Assembly (NCBI GenBank): GCA_900550235.1 | Contig: URRQ01000022.1 | Coordinates: 1-39,237 of the forward strand | Reading direction: 5' to 3' | Length of the DNA stretch: 39,237 nucleotides | Origin: an uncultured Lachnospiraceae bacterium | GTDB taxonomy: Bacteria; Bacillota; Clostridia; Lachnospirales; Lachnospiraceae | Part shown: one piece after another, positions 6,924-14,845 of the stretch | Position numbering within the stretch: the first letter of the stretch is position 1 | Layout of the letters: the number at the start of each line of letters is the position of its first letter | Notes under the pieces: model-generated | Database searches by the model: none | What the model was told of the DNA's origin: nothing | Seen by the model: the letters and a program-made list of their open reading frames with translations, nothing else | Program-made: the position numbers and the translations under genes

Positions 6924-9005
6924 ATGGCATATTTTCCAATGTTTATAGAATTACAGAATGCCCCGGTTTTGGTGATAGGCGGGGGGAAAGTAGCGCTTCG
7001 TAAGGTGCAAAAGCTGTTGCCTTACGGAGCGAATATTACGGTGGTTGCACCAAAGATAGAAGAAGAATTGGAAGAAATTTCGGAGGTTGTGAAAATCCAT
7101 CGCGAATTTGACAGTTCCGATTTACAATCTTGTCCAACGCTGGTCATTGCAGCAACGGACCAAGAAGAAGTGAATGAGGAGATTTCTCTTATATGTAAAG
7201 AACGTAATATCCCCGTCAATGTGGCAGACGATGTGGAAAACTGTAGCTTTTTATTCCCGTCTTTGGTGAAAAAAGGGAAATTATCCGCAGGAATCTGTAC
7301 TGGAGGAAGCAGTCCGACTGCAGCCATTTATTGTAAGGAACGACTTCAGGAAGTTCTACCGGATTCATTGGACGAGATTTTGGATTGGCTGGAGGAAAAA
7401 CGTCCGCAATTAAAGGCACAGATTCCTGTTCAAAGTACACGGGCAGGAATTTACCGAAAAATCTTTGACAAATGTATGGAAAAAGGCAGACCACTAACAG
7501 AAGAAGAGTGGAGACAGATATTAGATGGAAAATCGGTTGGAAGCGTTTCTTTAGTTGGAGCAGGATGTGGAAAAGCAGATCTGATTACGGTAAGAGGTTT
7601 GCGTCTTCTGCAACAGTGTGATGCTGTAGTGTATGATGATTTGATAGATCCTAAACTTTTGGACTCCGTACCGGAAACTGCCGAAAGAATTTATATGGGG
7701 AAACGATCCGGTCATCATTCTGCGCCACAGGAGGAGATCAATCAGACGCTTGTAACTTTGGCAAAGCAGGGGAAGAACGTGGTACGACTAAAAGGCGGCG
7801 ATCCGTATCTCTTCGGTCGAGGCGGGGAAGAAATGTTGGCGCTTCTAAAAGAAGGAATTCCTTGTCAGGAAGTGCCGGGGATTCCATCAGCAATCGGAAT
7901 TGTGGCAGAAGCAGGGATTCCGGTAACTCATAGGGGCGCAAGCCGAGGTTTACACATCGTAACTGCACATACTACAGATACGGAGGACGGACTTCCGGAA
8001 GACTTTGATGCGTTGGCACAATTGTCCGGAACACTCGTATTTTTGATGGGACTACGGCAGCTTCCAAAGATTGTCAAACGATTACTGGCAGCAGGAAAAC
8101 GAGGCGATACACCGGCTGCAGTTCTTTCAGGAGGAAATTCTAAGAATCCGGCAAGAGTAAGGGCGAAGCTGTCAGAGATTGAAGCGGCGGCAGAAAAGGC
8201 AGGGGTATCTTCTCCCGCAATTATTGTGATTGGAGAAGTAGCGGCTTTGGATTTTCATGCAAAAGAGCAGCTAGAGAAACATGTGAAGATTGGGATCACA
8301 GGAACAGAAGAAATTGCAAGAAAGCAACAAAAGTTATTTGAAGAGCAAGGAGCAGAGACGGTTTGGCTTTGTCGCTCACGTATAAAAGAACGAGAGTTTT
8401 CTTTCAAAAGTTGTTTAGATTTGGAATCTCCGAAATGGATCGTTTTTACAAGCGCGAATGGAGTGAAGGCGTTTTTCCATCAGGCAGAAAAACAACAGAT
8501 AGATTTTTCAAAGATGAAGCATCTAAAATATGCCGTGATAGGTTCTGCTACAGGAAAAGCTTTGGAAAATTATGGAGTTCATGCTGATCTATGTCCGGAG
8601 ATCTTTACAAGCGAAGGTCTCGCGAAGGCGCTTGTTTCTGTTGTAAAGCCGGAAGAAGAGATACTTCTGTTCCGTTCGTCGATTGGTTCACCGATATTGA
8701 CGGAGCTTCCGATGAAAGCTGGTTTACAAGTGCAGGATATTCCAATCTATGACTTGGAAGTAATAGAAGAAGAGAAAATGTCTTTAGATAATTTGGATTA
8801 TCTTACTTTTTCCAGCGCAAGCGGGGTTCGGGCATTTTTTGAAAGATATGGAAACCTTCCGGAGGAAATCCGCTGCGTTTGTATCGGAGATGTAACGGCG
8901 AAAGAATTTCAGAAGTATAGTGAAAAGTCGGTGTTGATGGCAAAAGAGATATCGGTGGAAGGAATCTGGAAGACGATGGAAGCGGATATAAAGAGTAACT
9001 TTTAG
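6924..9005 (+). CDS. Trifunctional siroheme/uroporphyrinogen enzyme (precorrin-2 dehydrogenase, SUMT, uroporphyrinogen-III synthase)
   Basis: A 693-residue fusion of three enzymes. Residues 1-200: Met8/CysG-N-type precorrin-2 dehydrogenase and ferrochelatase, with NAD motif 'VLVIGGGKVALRKV' (15-28). Residues 205-450: uroporphyrinogen-III C-methyltransferase (SUMT/CobA), with 'SLVGAGCGKADLITVRGL', 'RLKGGDPYLFGRGGEE' and 'EVPGIPSAIGIVAEAGIPVT'. Residues 455-690: HemD-type uroporphyrinogen-III synthase, with 'WIVFTSANGVKAFF' and 'LTFSSASGVRAFF'. The order is HemD, SUMT twice, then oxidation and iron insertion, so one chain carries hydroxymethylbilane to siroheme. The gene is three bases after the ABC ATPase and last in the operon, so it probably supplies the cofactor of the sulfite reductase upstream. 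SUMT-HemD fusions are common in Clostridia; the extra N-terminal dehydrogenase makes this one unusually complete. Confidence 0.92.
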   Translation: MAYFPMFIELQNAPVLVIGGGKVALRKVQKLLPYGANITVVAPKIEEELEEISEVVKIHREFDSSDLQSCPTLVIAATDQEEVNEEISLICKERNIPVNVADDVENCSFLFPSLVKKGKLSAGICTGGSSPTAAIYCKERLQEVLPDSLDEILDWLEEKRPQLKAQIPVQSTRAGIYRKIFDKCMEKGRPLTEEEWRQILDGKSVGSVSLVGAGCGKADLITVRGLRLLQQCDAVVYDDLIDPKLLDSVPETAERIYMGKRSGHHSAPQEEINQTLVTLAKQGKNVVRLKGGDPYLFGRGGEEMLALLKEGIPCQEVPGIPSAIGIVAEAGIPVTHRGASRGLHIVTAHTTDTEDGLPEDFDALAQLSGTLVFLMGLRQLPKIVKRLLAAGKRGDTPAAVLSGGNSKNPARVRAKLSEIEAAAEKAGVSSPAIIVIGEVAALDFHAKEQLEKHVKIGITGTEEIARKQQKLFEEQGAETVWLCRSRIKEREFSFKSCLDLESPKWIVFTSANGVKAFFHQAEKQQIDFSKMKHLKYAVIGSATGKALENYGVHADLCPEIFTSEGLAKALVSVVKPEEEILLFRSSIGSPILTELPMKAGLQVQDIPIYDLEVIEEEKMSLDNLDYLTFSSASGVRAFFERYGNLPEEIRCVCIGDVTAKEFQKYSEKSVLMAKEISVEGIWKTMEADIKSNF

Positions 9006-9090
9006 TTACAGAAAGAAAAGTTTATAAAAAAGGCAAAAATACGATGAACATGCGGGATAATTATTGCACTAAAGCATATAATATGATTGT

Positions 9091-9205
9091 AGAATGGAAA
9101 AATGCAACAAATCACAAAAAAACTATTCTAGAGAATATCTGATATATTGATTCTTGAAGTCTATCTAGATATAATAGAATAGAAAAGTGCAACAAGTTGC
9201 AAAAA
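9091..9205 (+). repeat. Pair of 30-bp imperfect direct repeats with a palindrome before the DUF4143 ATPase
   Basis: Copy 1 at 9091-9120 and copy 2 at 9176-9205 match at 25 of 30 positions (shared core TGCAACAA, flanked by AGAAT and CAAAAA). In copy 2 the mismatches create a perfect dyad, TGCAAC-AA-GTTGCA (9188-9201), just downstream of the predicted promoter; copy 1 keeps only the left half. This is the arrangement of a strong and a weak operator for one repressor, perhaps autoregulation. The 222-base gap 9006-9227 holds nothing else that I can name. Confidence 0.6.
9147..9175 (+). promoter_or_regulatory. Sigma-A-type promoter of the DUF4143 ATPase gene
   Basis: TTGATT (9147-9152) and TATAAT (9170-9175) are separated by exactly 17 bases. 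Transcription should start near 9182, just before the palindrome at 9188-9201, so a bound protein there would block initiation or early elongation. Confidence 0.65.
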
Positions 9206-9227
9206 TCTTTCGCAAGGAGGTTTGATG

Positions 9228-10523
9228 ATGGAGATTCGCAGAGATTTTTATTTGGATAAATTGATAAAAAGGAAAAACAACGGACTCATTAAAGTCATTA
9301 CCGGTATTCGCAGATGTGGTAAGTCTTATTTGCTGAACAACCTGTTTTATCATCACTTACTAGAAGACGGAGTTGATGCTGACCACATTATCCGTTTTGC
9401 ATTTGATTCAGCGGATGATCTTTATCTCATTGGAGAAAGCTTGATTCAGATTGAAAAGGAAAAGCGTGGAGTTGACCCTGAAAAGTTCATGAATTATATC
9501 CGTTCCAAGGTTGTTGGCGACGGAATGTATTATCTGTTGCTTGATGAAATTCAGATGTTGGATTGTTTTGAAGCTGTTCTGAATGGTTATCTACGCAAAG
9601 ATAATATGGATATATTTGTGACCGGAAGTAATGCAAAATTATTGTCCAAGGACATTGCCACCGAGTTTGCCGGTCGTGGTGATGAGGTTCATATGTATCC
9701 CCTGAGTTTTGCCGAATTTATGACCATTTACAACGGTGATAAGTACATGGGATTATCTGAATATATGCTATACGGCGGTATCCCTTTGGTTGTTCTTCGT
9801 GAGGGAGCAAACGATAAGGCAGTTGCATTACAGAACCTGTTCAATGAGATTTATCTTCGAGATATTACCAAGCGCAACCGAGTGAAGAACATGGGGGAAC
9901 TAGAAGATTTGCTGAATATCCTTTCCTCTGCCATTGGTTCGCTGACCAATCCGGAAAAATTGAAAAATACTTTCAAGACGGTAAAGAAATCCAGAATCAC
10001 TTCCGCTACCATCAAGAAATATTTGGATTATTTTGAGGATTCATTCTTAATCGAATCCGCACAAAGATATGACATTAAAGGAAAGGCATATATTGAAACT
10101 CCAAAGAAATATTACTTTTCCGATCTTGGACTTCGCAATGCCAGAATCAATTTCCGTCAGTTTGAGCAAACCCATTCTATGGAGAATGTAATTTATAATG
10201 AACTTCGTATTCGTGGTTACAGTGTGGATGTAGGTGTAATACCGATTGCAGAGCGAAATCAGGAAGGTAAGGTTATCCGTAAACAACTTGAAGTTGATTT
10301 TGTATGCAATCTTGGTTCGTCTAGATACTATATCCAATCTGCATATTCACTGCCAGATGAAGAGAAACGTACTCAGGAAATCAGACCGTTCAGAAAGATT
10401 GATGATTCTTTTAAAAAGATTGTTATCACCAAAGATATTGTGCAGCCCTATTATGATGATTATGGAATTTTGACTGTAAACATTTATGACTTCCTTCTTG
10501 ATCCGCATATTCTCGAAAAATAA
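9228..10523 (+). CDS. AAA-type ATPase with DUF4143 domain
   Basis: The 431-residue protein has an N-terminal P-loop ATPase domain ('VITGIRRCGKSYLL', Walker A about 26-33; Walker B 'YYLLLDEIQMLD') followed by a C-terminal DUF4143 nuclease-like domain (about 200-400, with 'INEIYLRDI'-like helix and the 'LEVDFVC' motif typical of the restriction-endonuclease-like fold). Such stand-alone ATPases are very widespread in gut Firmicutes, often in accessory regions; their cellular role is not settled. AAGGAGG at 9214-9220 best serves ATG 9228; ATG 9225 is also possible. It has its own promoter and no functional link to its neighbours is evident. Confidence 0.85.
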   Translation: MEIRRDFYLDKLIKRKNNGLIKVITGIRRCGKSYLLNNLFYHHLLEDGVDADHIIRFAFDSADDLYLIGESLIQIEKEKRGVDPEKFMNYIRSKVVGDGMYYLLLDEIQMLDCFEAVLNGYLRKDNMDIFVTGSNAKLLSKDIATEFAGRGDEVHMYPLSFAEFMTIYNGDKYMGLSEYMLYGGIPLVVLREGANDKAVALQNLFNEIYLRDITKRNRVKNMGELEDLLNILSSAIGSLTNPEKLKNTFKTVKKSRITSATIKKYLDYFEDSFLIESAQRYDIKGKAYIETPKKYYFSDLGLRNARINFRQFEQTHSMENVIYNELRIRGYSVDVGVIPIAERNQEGKVIRKQLEVDFVCNLGSSRYYIQSAYSLPDEEKRTQEIRPFRKIDDSFKKIVITKDIVQPYYDDYGILTVNIYDFLLDPHILEK

Positions 10524-10536
10524 ATAATGTAAAGTC

Positions 10537-10664
10537 ATGTTGCGGAGAGGTAAAGCTGATGTGGTGGAGTTTCTTGGTAGTGTTATGTACAATGAAACCA
10601 CAGAAGCAAAGGAGGTTTTCAAATGAAGTTATCAGATAAAACTATCGTACAGGTTGTAACGTAA
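10537..10664 (+). pseudogene. Two coupled mini-ORFs (29 and 13 codons), probable gene remnant
   Basis: An ORF at 10537-10626 encodes 29 residues ending 'MYNETTEAKEVFK'. Its stop overlaps the start of a second ORF (10623-10664, 'MKLSDKTIVQVVT') as ATGA, with a strong AAAGGAGG before that start. The coupling looks like the junction of two genes whose bodies have been lost. I do not recognise either family. They lie 13 bases after the ATPase stop and may once have belonged to that operon. Confidence 0.4.
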
Positions 10665-10672
10665 TAGGACTC

Positions 10673-11377
10673 TTAAAACAACTCATCTAAATGAGTCCTT
10701 ATATTATGAAATTGTTCTTCTGTGATCATAATTTTCCCATGATAAGAAGAAAGTATCCCTTCTTGATAAAGAAGGTCCAATTGTCTATAGAGAGTTCGTA
10801 AACTGATATTTAAAATGTTTGCGAGCTCTTCTTTTTTTAACTTAATTCGTACTGGAAAATGAGTTTGGTTGATAGAATACTGGTAAAGCTGAAGAAGCAA
10901 CTTATCTTTTGTGTTATTTAAAAGCAAAGGTTCATTTTCAGCAAGAATTCGTTCTGTCAATAAAGATAAATGTTGGGCACTGATCCATGCAAACTCTGCA
11001 TCAGACAAAGCTTCTTCTATGTATAATTGTTTAGGAATACGAATGTAAGCGCATGGTGATATACAGCGAATGGTAGCTGTATGATGTTCCAATGCGGGAT
11101 GTGCAACTTCATATAAGCCAAAAATTTCAATGGCACTGATTGCGGAAGAGGTAAGAAGCTTTCCGTCAGGACTATATTTTTCCGAACAGCAATATCCGTC
11201 AAGCAATATATAGACATATTTTGAAGGCATTTCATTTTTTATTAATAAGTCATTTTTTTTTGCATGATCAATTTGCAAGTTGGCTTTTGTCAATAGGGTA
11301 TGAAACTTCTTGCCGAAGGGGTATTTATGCTTTGTGGAGGTTATATATTGAATGATTTCTTTTAAATTACTCTGCAT
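10673..11377 (-). CDS. Crp/Fnr-family transcriptional regulator
   Basis: The 234-residue product has a cyclic-nucleotide-binding-type beta-roll (roughly 30-140, 'YVYILLDGYCCSEKYSPDGK'), a long dimer helix, and a C-terminal Crp-type helix-turn-helix ('KLKKEELANILNISLRTLYR'). No Fnr-type cysteine cluster is seen, so it probably senses a small ligand rather than oxygen. I choose ATG 11377, behind GAGGAAGAG, because the longer reading (ATG 11440 or TTG 11449) has no good ribosome site and would translate a tandem A-tract region that looks regulatory. It is divergent from the YjjI/nucleoside operon and is its likely regulator. A small dyad (10666-10699) overlaps its end. Confidence 0.85.
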   Translation of the reverse strand: MQSNLKEIIQYITSTKHKYPFGKKFHTLLTKANLQIDHAKKNDLLIKNEMPSKYVYILLDGYCCSEKYSPDGKLLTSSAISAIEIFGLYEVAHPALEHHTATIRCISPCAYIRIPKQLYIEEALSDAEFAWISAQHLSLLTERILAENEPLLLNNTKDKLLLQLYQYSINQTHFPVRIKLKKEELANILNISLRTLYRQLDLLYQEGILSSYHGKIMITEEQFHNIRTHLDELF

Positions 11378-11410
11378 TTCTAACTCTTCCTCGAAAAACT
11401 GCCAAAAGGC

Positions 11411-11440
11411 ATTTTTTGTAATTTTTTGTAATGATATCAT
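11411..11440. promoter_or_regulatory. Phased A-tract tandem and palindrome between Crp-like gene and yjjI
   Basis: ATTTTTTGTA occurs twice in tandem (11411-11430), giving T6 tracts exactly one helical turn apart, a pattern that bends DNA. A perfect 10-bp palindrome ATGATATCAT (11431-11440) follows. The region lies about 65-95 bases before the yjjI start and is a candidate binding region for the divergent regulator. It would be coding only if the regulator starts at 11440 or 11449. Confidence 0.45.
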
Positions 11441-11505
11441 ATTTCCCAAAGAGGCGCAACCAGAAATAAACCGGCCTTGAATGATTTAAATTTTAGGAGG
11501 AACAA

Positions 11506-13020
11506 ATGATGTTAAATATTACTGATTTAAAAAAAGAAGTCGAATCTGTCATTACAAGTAGCGCACTTACACATGAGCAGGCAATGATCCGCTTGTCTGA
11601 TATTCCATTGAACAGGGTGGAGTTTTTTGAAACAACAAAAGAGTTTAGAGAACTTTGTGAAGCAGGATGCTTGTGTAGAATGTCAGAGGGAAATGTAACA
11701 TATCAACCAAGATATATCCTTCCAGATTATGAAAAATTGTTTCGAGAAGGCTGTAAGTTTTTGAGATTAGATCCACCAAAAACATTGTTTGAAGCAATTC
11801 AGACATTGGAGATTTTCTATAGACATGTGCCATCGGTTACACATTATCCGGTTTATCTTGGATCAGTAGATAAGTTATTGGAGCCATTTATGGATGATGA
11901 ACATGCATATGAATTGATTCGCAGCTTTTTGATTTTCTTAGACCGTTCAATTCCGGATTCATACTGCCATATGAATTTAGGACCAGAAGTAACTCGTGCG
12001 GGTGAGATGATTGTAGAGATTGAAACAGAATTGAAGAATGCAATTCCATCCATTACATTACTTTATGATCCAGATATTACACCAGATGATTTCGCAGAGA
12101 AATGTGTACTTTGTGCGTTGAACTGTGCGAAGCCAAGTTTTGCAAATCACAAAGAATATAAAAAGTTATATGACGGTCCATATGGAATCGCAAGTTGTTA
12201 CAATGCACTTCCAGTATCCGGGGGAGCATTTACATTATCACGTATCGTTTTGAGCAGACTGGCAGAACGTGCAAAAGACAGTGAACATTTTATTCAGAAT
12301 CTTCTTCCACATGCAGCACGTGAATTGTGTGGATACATTGAGAACAAAATCGAGTTCCTTGTGGAAAAAAGTCATTTCTTTAAGACAAATTTCCTTGTAC
12401 AGGAAGGATTTGTCAAAGTTGAAAACTTTACAGGTATGTTTGGACTTGTAGGTATGAATGAATGTGTCAATCTTTTGATGGAAAAAGAAGGAAAAGAAGG
12501 TCGTTATGGTTACAGTGAGGAAGCAGATCAGTTGGCGATGCAGATTTTAGAGAAATTACAGGCTTGTATCAATGAATTTGATAGTAAATACTGTGATTGT
12601 ACAGATCATCATTTTTCACTTCATGCACAGGTAGGAATTGACAGTGATTATGAAATCAGCCCAGGCGTAAGAATTGCAATTGGTTCAGAATTACCATTAC
12701 ATGAGCACTTACAGCACTGTGGAAAATTTCATCCATATTTTAAATCCGGTGTCGGCGATATCTTCCCATTCGATGCAACAGCGGAACGTAACCCAGATGC
12801 CATTTTGGATTTGATCAAAGGTGGATTTTCACAGGGAATGCGTTATTTTTCTACATATTCTTCCGATTGCGATGTAATTCGTATTACAGGATATTTAGTG
12901 AAAAAATCTGATATTGAAAAATTAGATGAAGGAATTGCAGTTCCACAGGCAAATGCCACATGGGGATATTACGAAGTGAAAAACAGTAAGATTTATGAAA
13001 GAAAGGTTCGTAGTTTATAA
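11506..13020 (+). CDS. yjjI: YjjI-family glycyl radical enzyme
   Basis: The 504-residue product belongs to the short YjjI (DUF3029) branch of glycyl radical enzymes; most other branches exceed 750 residues. The radical glycine is Gly462 in 'IRITGYLV', near the C-terminus as expected. The thiyl cysteine is probably Cys231 in 'GIASCYNALPVSGG', though Cys200/203/207 are alternatives. The reaction is unknown. AGGAGG lies 5 bases before ATG 11506. The activase follows with a one-base overlap (TAATG), and nucleoside hydrolase and importer genes come next. In E. coli yjjI-yjjW lies next to the deo (deoxyribonucleoside) genes, so both contexts point to pentose or nucleoside chemistry. The enzyme should be oxygen-sensitive and cytoplasmic. 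Confidence 0.9.
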   Translation: MMLNITDLKKEVESVITSSALTHEQAMIRLSDIPLNRVEFFETTKEFRELCEAGCLCRMSEGNVTYQPRYILPDYEKLFREGCKFLRLDPPKTLFEAIQTLEIFYRHVPSVTHYPVYLGSVDKLLEPFMDDEHAYELIRSFLIFLDRSIPDSYCHMNLGPEVTRAGEMIVEIETELKNAIPSITLLYDPDITPDDFAEKCVLCALNCAKPSFANHKEYKKLYDGPYGIASCYNALPVSGGAFTLSRIVLSRLAERAKDSEHFIQNLLPHAARELCGYIENKIEFLVEKSHFFKTNFLVQEGFVKVENFTGMFGLVGMNECVNLLMEKEGKEGRYGYSEEADQLAMQILEKLQACINEFDSKYCDCTDHHFSLHAQVGIDSDYEISPGVRIAIGSELPLHEHLQHCGKFHPYFKSGVGDIFPFDATAERNPDAILDLIKGGFSQGMRYFSTYSSDCDVIRITGYLVKKSDIEKLDEGIAVPQANATWGYYEVKNSKIYERKVRSL

Positions 13021-13859
13021 TGGCTATTGTAAATAAAATCATACATAGCAGCGTTGTAGATGGACCTGGAAATCGAGTAGCAATTTTCTTGCAAGGCTGC
13101 AATTATCAGTGTGCGTATTGTCATAATCCGGAAACTATTCATTACTGTATAGGCTGTGGAGTCTGTGTGGAACAATGTCCAACAAAGGCATTGCGTATGG
13201 TAGAGGGAAGAGCGAAGTGGGATGAGACACTTTGTTGTGAGTGTGACACATGCATTCATGTGTGTCCGAATCTTGCAACACCAAAGACTAAAAAGTATTC
13301 TGCACAGCAGATCATGGATGAGATTAAAAAAGATATTCCGTTTATTCGTGGAATTACAGTATCTGGAGGAGAATGTTCGTTACAAAGAGATTTTATATTC
13401 GAGCTGTTCCAGCTAGCCAAGGGAAAGGGCTTGTCCACATTGGCAGACAGTAATGGAAGCTATGATTATGCGAATGACCCAGAGCTTTTGGAAGTATGTG
13501 ATGGTGTGATGTTGGATGTGAAAGCGTTTGACAGCGAAGCACATGTACGTTTGACAGGGATGGATAATCAGATGGTTCTGAAGAATGCAGTTTTTTTAGC
13601 AGAGCATGGGAAGCTGGAAGAAATTCGTACGGTAATCGTGCCAGATTTCCTACCAAATGAAGAAACGGTCGATCAGGTTACGAAAACACTGCAGCCATAT
13701 TTAGCGAAAAAATCCATTCGTTATAAAATCATTGCATATCGTCATTTTGGAGTGCGTGCGCCATATAAGGATGAGCTTTGCACACCGACAAATTCTGAAA
13801 TGCAGGTTTATAAAGAAATCGCAGAAAAAAATGGATTTCGTGATATCGTTTTGATTTAA
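13020..13859 (+). CDS. yjjW: YjjW-family glycyl radical enzyme activase (radical SAM)
   Basis: The 279-residue radical SAM protein has the cluster motif C-x3-C-x2-C at Cys27/31/34 ('GCNYQCAYCHN'), followed by an inserted two-cluster ferredoxin domain (Cys43/46/49/53 and Cys72/75/78/82), as is normal for this activase class. SAM contacts include 'GITVSGGE'. It should cleave SAM and abstract hydrogen from Gly462 of the YjjI protein encoded just upstream. Its ATG overlaps the yjjI stop, and the nearest purine-rich site (GAAAGG) is distant, so translation is probably coupled. Confidence 0.92.
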   Translation: MAIVNKIIHSSVVDGPGNRVAIFLQGCNYQCAYCHNPETIHYCIGCGVCVEQCPTKALRMVEGRAKWDETLCCECDTCIHVCPNLATPKTKKYSAQQIMDEIKKDIPFIRGITVSGGECSLQRDFIFELFQLAKGKGLSTLADSNGSYDYANDPELLEVCDGVMLDVKAFDSEAHVRLTGMDNQMVLKNAVFLAEHGKLEEIRTVIVPDFLPNEETVDQVTKTLQPYLAKKSIRYKIIAYRHFGVRAPYKDELCTPTNSEMQVYKEIAEKNGFRDIVLI

Positions 13860-13875
13860 ATAAAAGGAGAAAACT

Positions 13876-14817
13876 ATGAAATTATTCATTGATTGTGATC
13901 CGGGAGTGGATGACTCTTTAGCAATTATGTTTGCTTTGGCAAGACCGGATGTGGACATTGTTGGAATTTCAACAAGTGTGGGCAATGTAACGGCAAAACA
14001 GGGAGCCGACAATGCATTAAGAATATTAAAATTAGCAGGGAAGGAGGGAGAGATTCCGGTTTGCGTCGGAGCAGAAGCGCCACTTATGGGAGGCGAACTT
14101 TCATTTCCAGATTTTATTCATGGAAAAAATGGAATTGGGGATGTAGAGCTTCCAGAGTCTGGTCAAAAACCAGAAGAAAAAGATGTATGTGAATTTATTT
14201 ATGAAAAAGCGTGTGAGTATGAAGGAGAATTAGTATTACTTACACTTGGACGTATGACAAATATTGCGAATGTATTGAAACGTTATCCTGATTTTTATAA
14301 GAAAATCAAACGTGTGATTGCGATGGGAGGTACTGTTTCGGCATCAGGGAATGTATCACCAGTTGTGGAAGCAAATATTGGTGGGGATCCAGAAGCAGCA
14401 GATATTGTTGTACAAGTTCCATGGGATTTGACAATGGTTGGACTAGACGTAACACTCAAAACTACTTTACGTAAAGAAGATATTGCAAGAGCGATTGAGT
14501 ACTGTAGAGAAGAGTGTAAAGAACAGCTTTTGTTTTTACAGAAAGAAATGAAATGGTATATGCAGGGAGCACGCAGACAGAACTGGATGCAGGACTGTTG
14601 TCCATTACATGATCCGCTTGCAATGATCGTTGCAGTAGATCCAAGTGTTGTAAAAACACAAAGAGCAATCACAAGAATTGAATGTGGTGGAACATACTGT
14701 AGAGGTATGGTAGTGACAGATGTTAGAGAATATCCAATCGAAGGAAGATTTGTGACACACTGCATGGAAGTTGATTCAGAAAAAGCATTGAAAACATTAT
14801 TTGCAGCTTTTCAATAA
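13876..14817 (+). CDS. Inosine/uridine-preferring nucleoside hydrolase
   Basis: The 313-residue product has the IUNH calcium/ribose site at the very N-terminus, 'DCDPGVDD' (6-13), and the later conserved 'HDPLAM' segment. The family hydrolyses the N-glycosidic bond of nucleosides to give a base and ribose. AAAAGGAG is well placed before the ATG. It sits between the glycyl radical pair and a nucleoside importer in one operon (gaps 16 and 28 bases), so it should act on the imported nucleoside inside the cell. Whether it prefers purine, pyrimidine or deoxy forms cannot be read from the sequence. Confidence 0.9.
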   Translation: MKLFIDCDPGVDDSLAIMFALARPDVDIVGISTSVGNVTAKQGADNALRILKLAGKEGEIPVCVGAEAPLMGGELSFPDFIHGKNGIGDVELPESGQKPEEKDVCEFIYEKACEYEGELVLLTLGRMTNIANVLKRYPDFYKKIKRVIAMGGTVSASGNVSPVVEANIGGDPEAADIVVQVPWDLTMVGLDVTLKTTLRKEDIARAIEYCREECKEQLLFLQKEMKWYMQGARRQNWMQDCCPLHDPLAMIVAVDPSVVKTQRAITRIECGGTYCRGMVVTDVREYPIEGRFVTHCMEVDSEKALKTLFAAFQ

Positions 14818-14845
14818 GAAATAAGAGAGAAAAAAGGAGAAAAAC

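Noticed and set aside
9077..9082. TATAAT as an additional promoter before the ATPase
   Set aside because: No -35 box at a workable distance; TTGCAC upstream is only 8 bases away.
9091..9205. The 30-bp direct repeats as attachment sites of a mobile element
   Set aside because: They are only 55 bases apart with no integrase or cargo between them; operator duplication explains them better.
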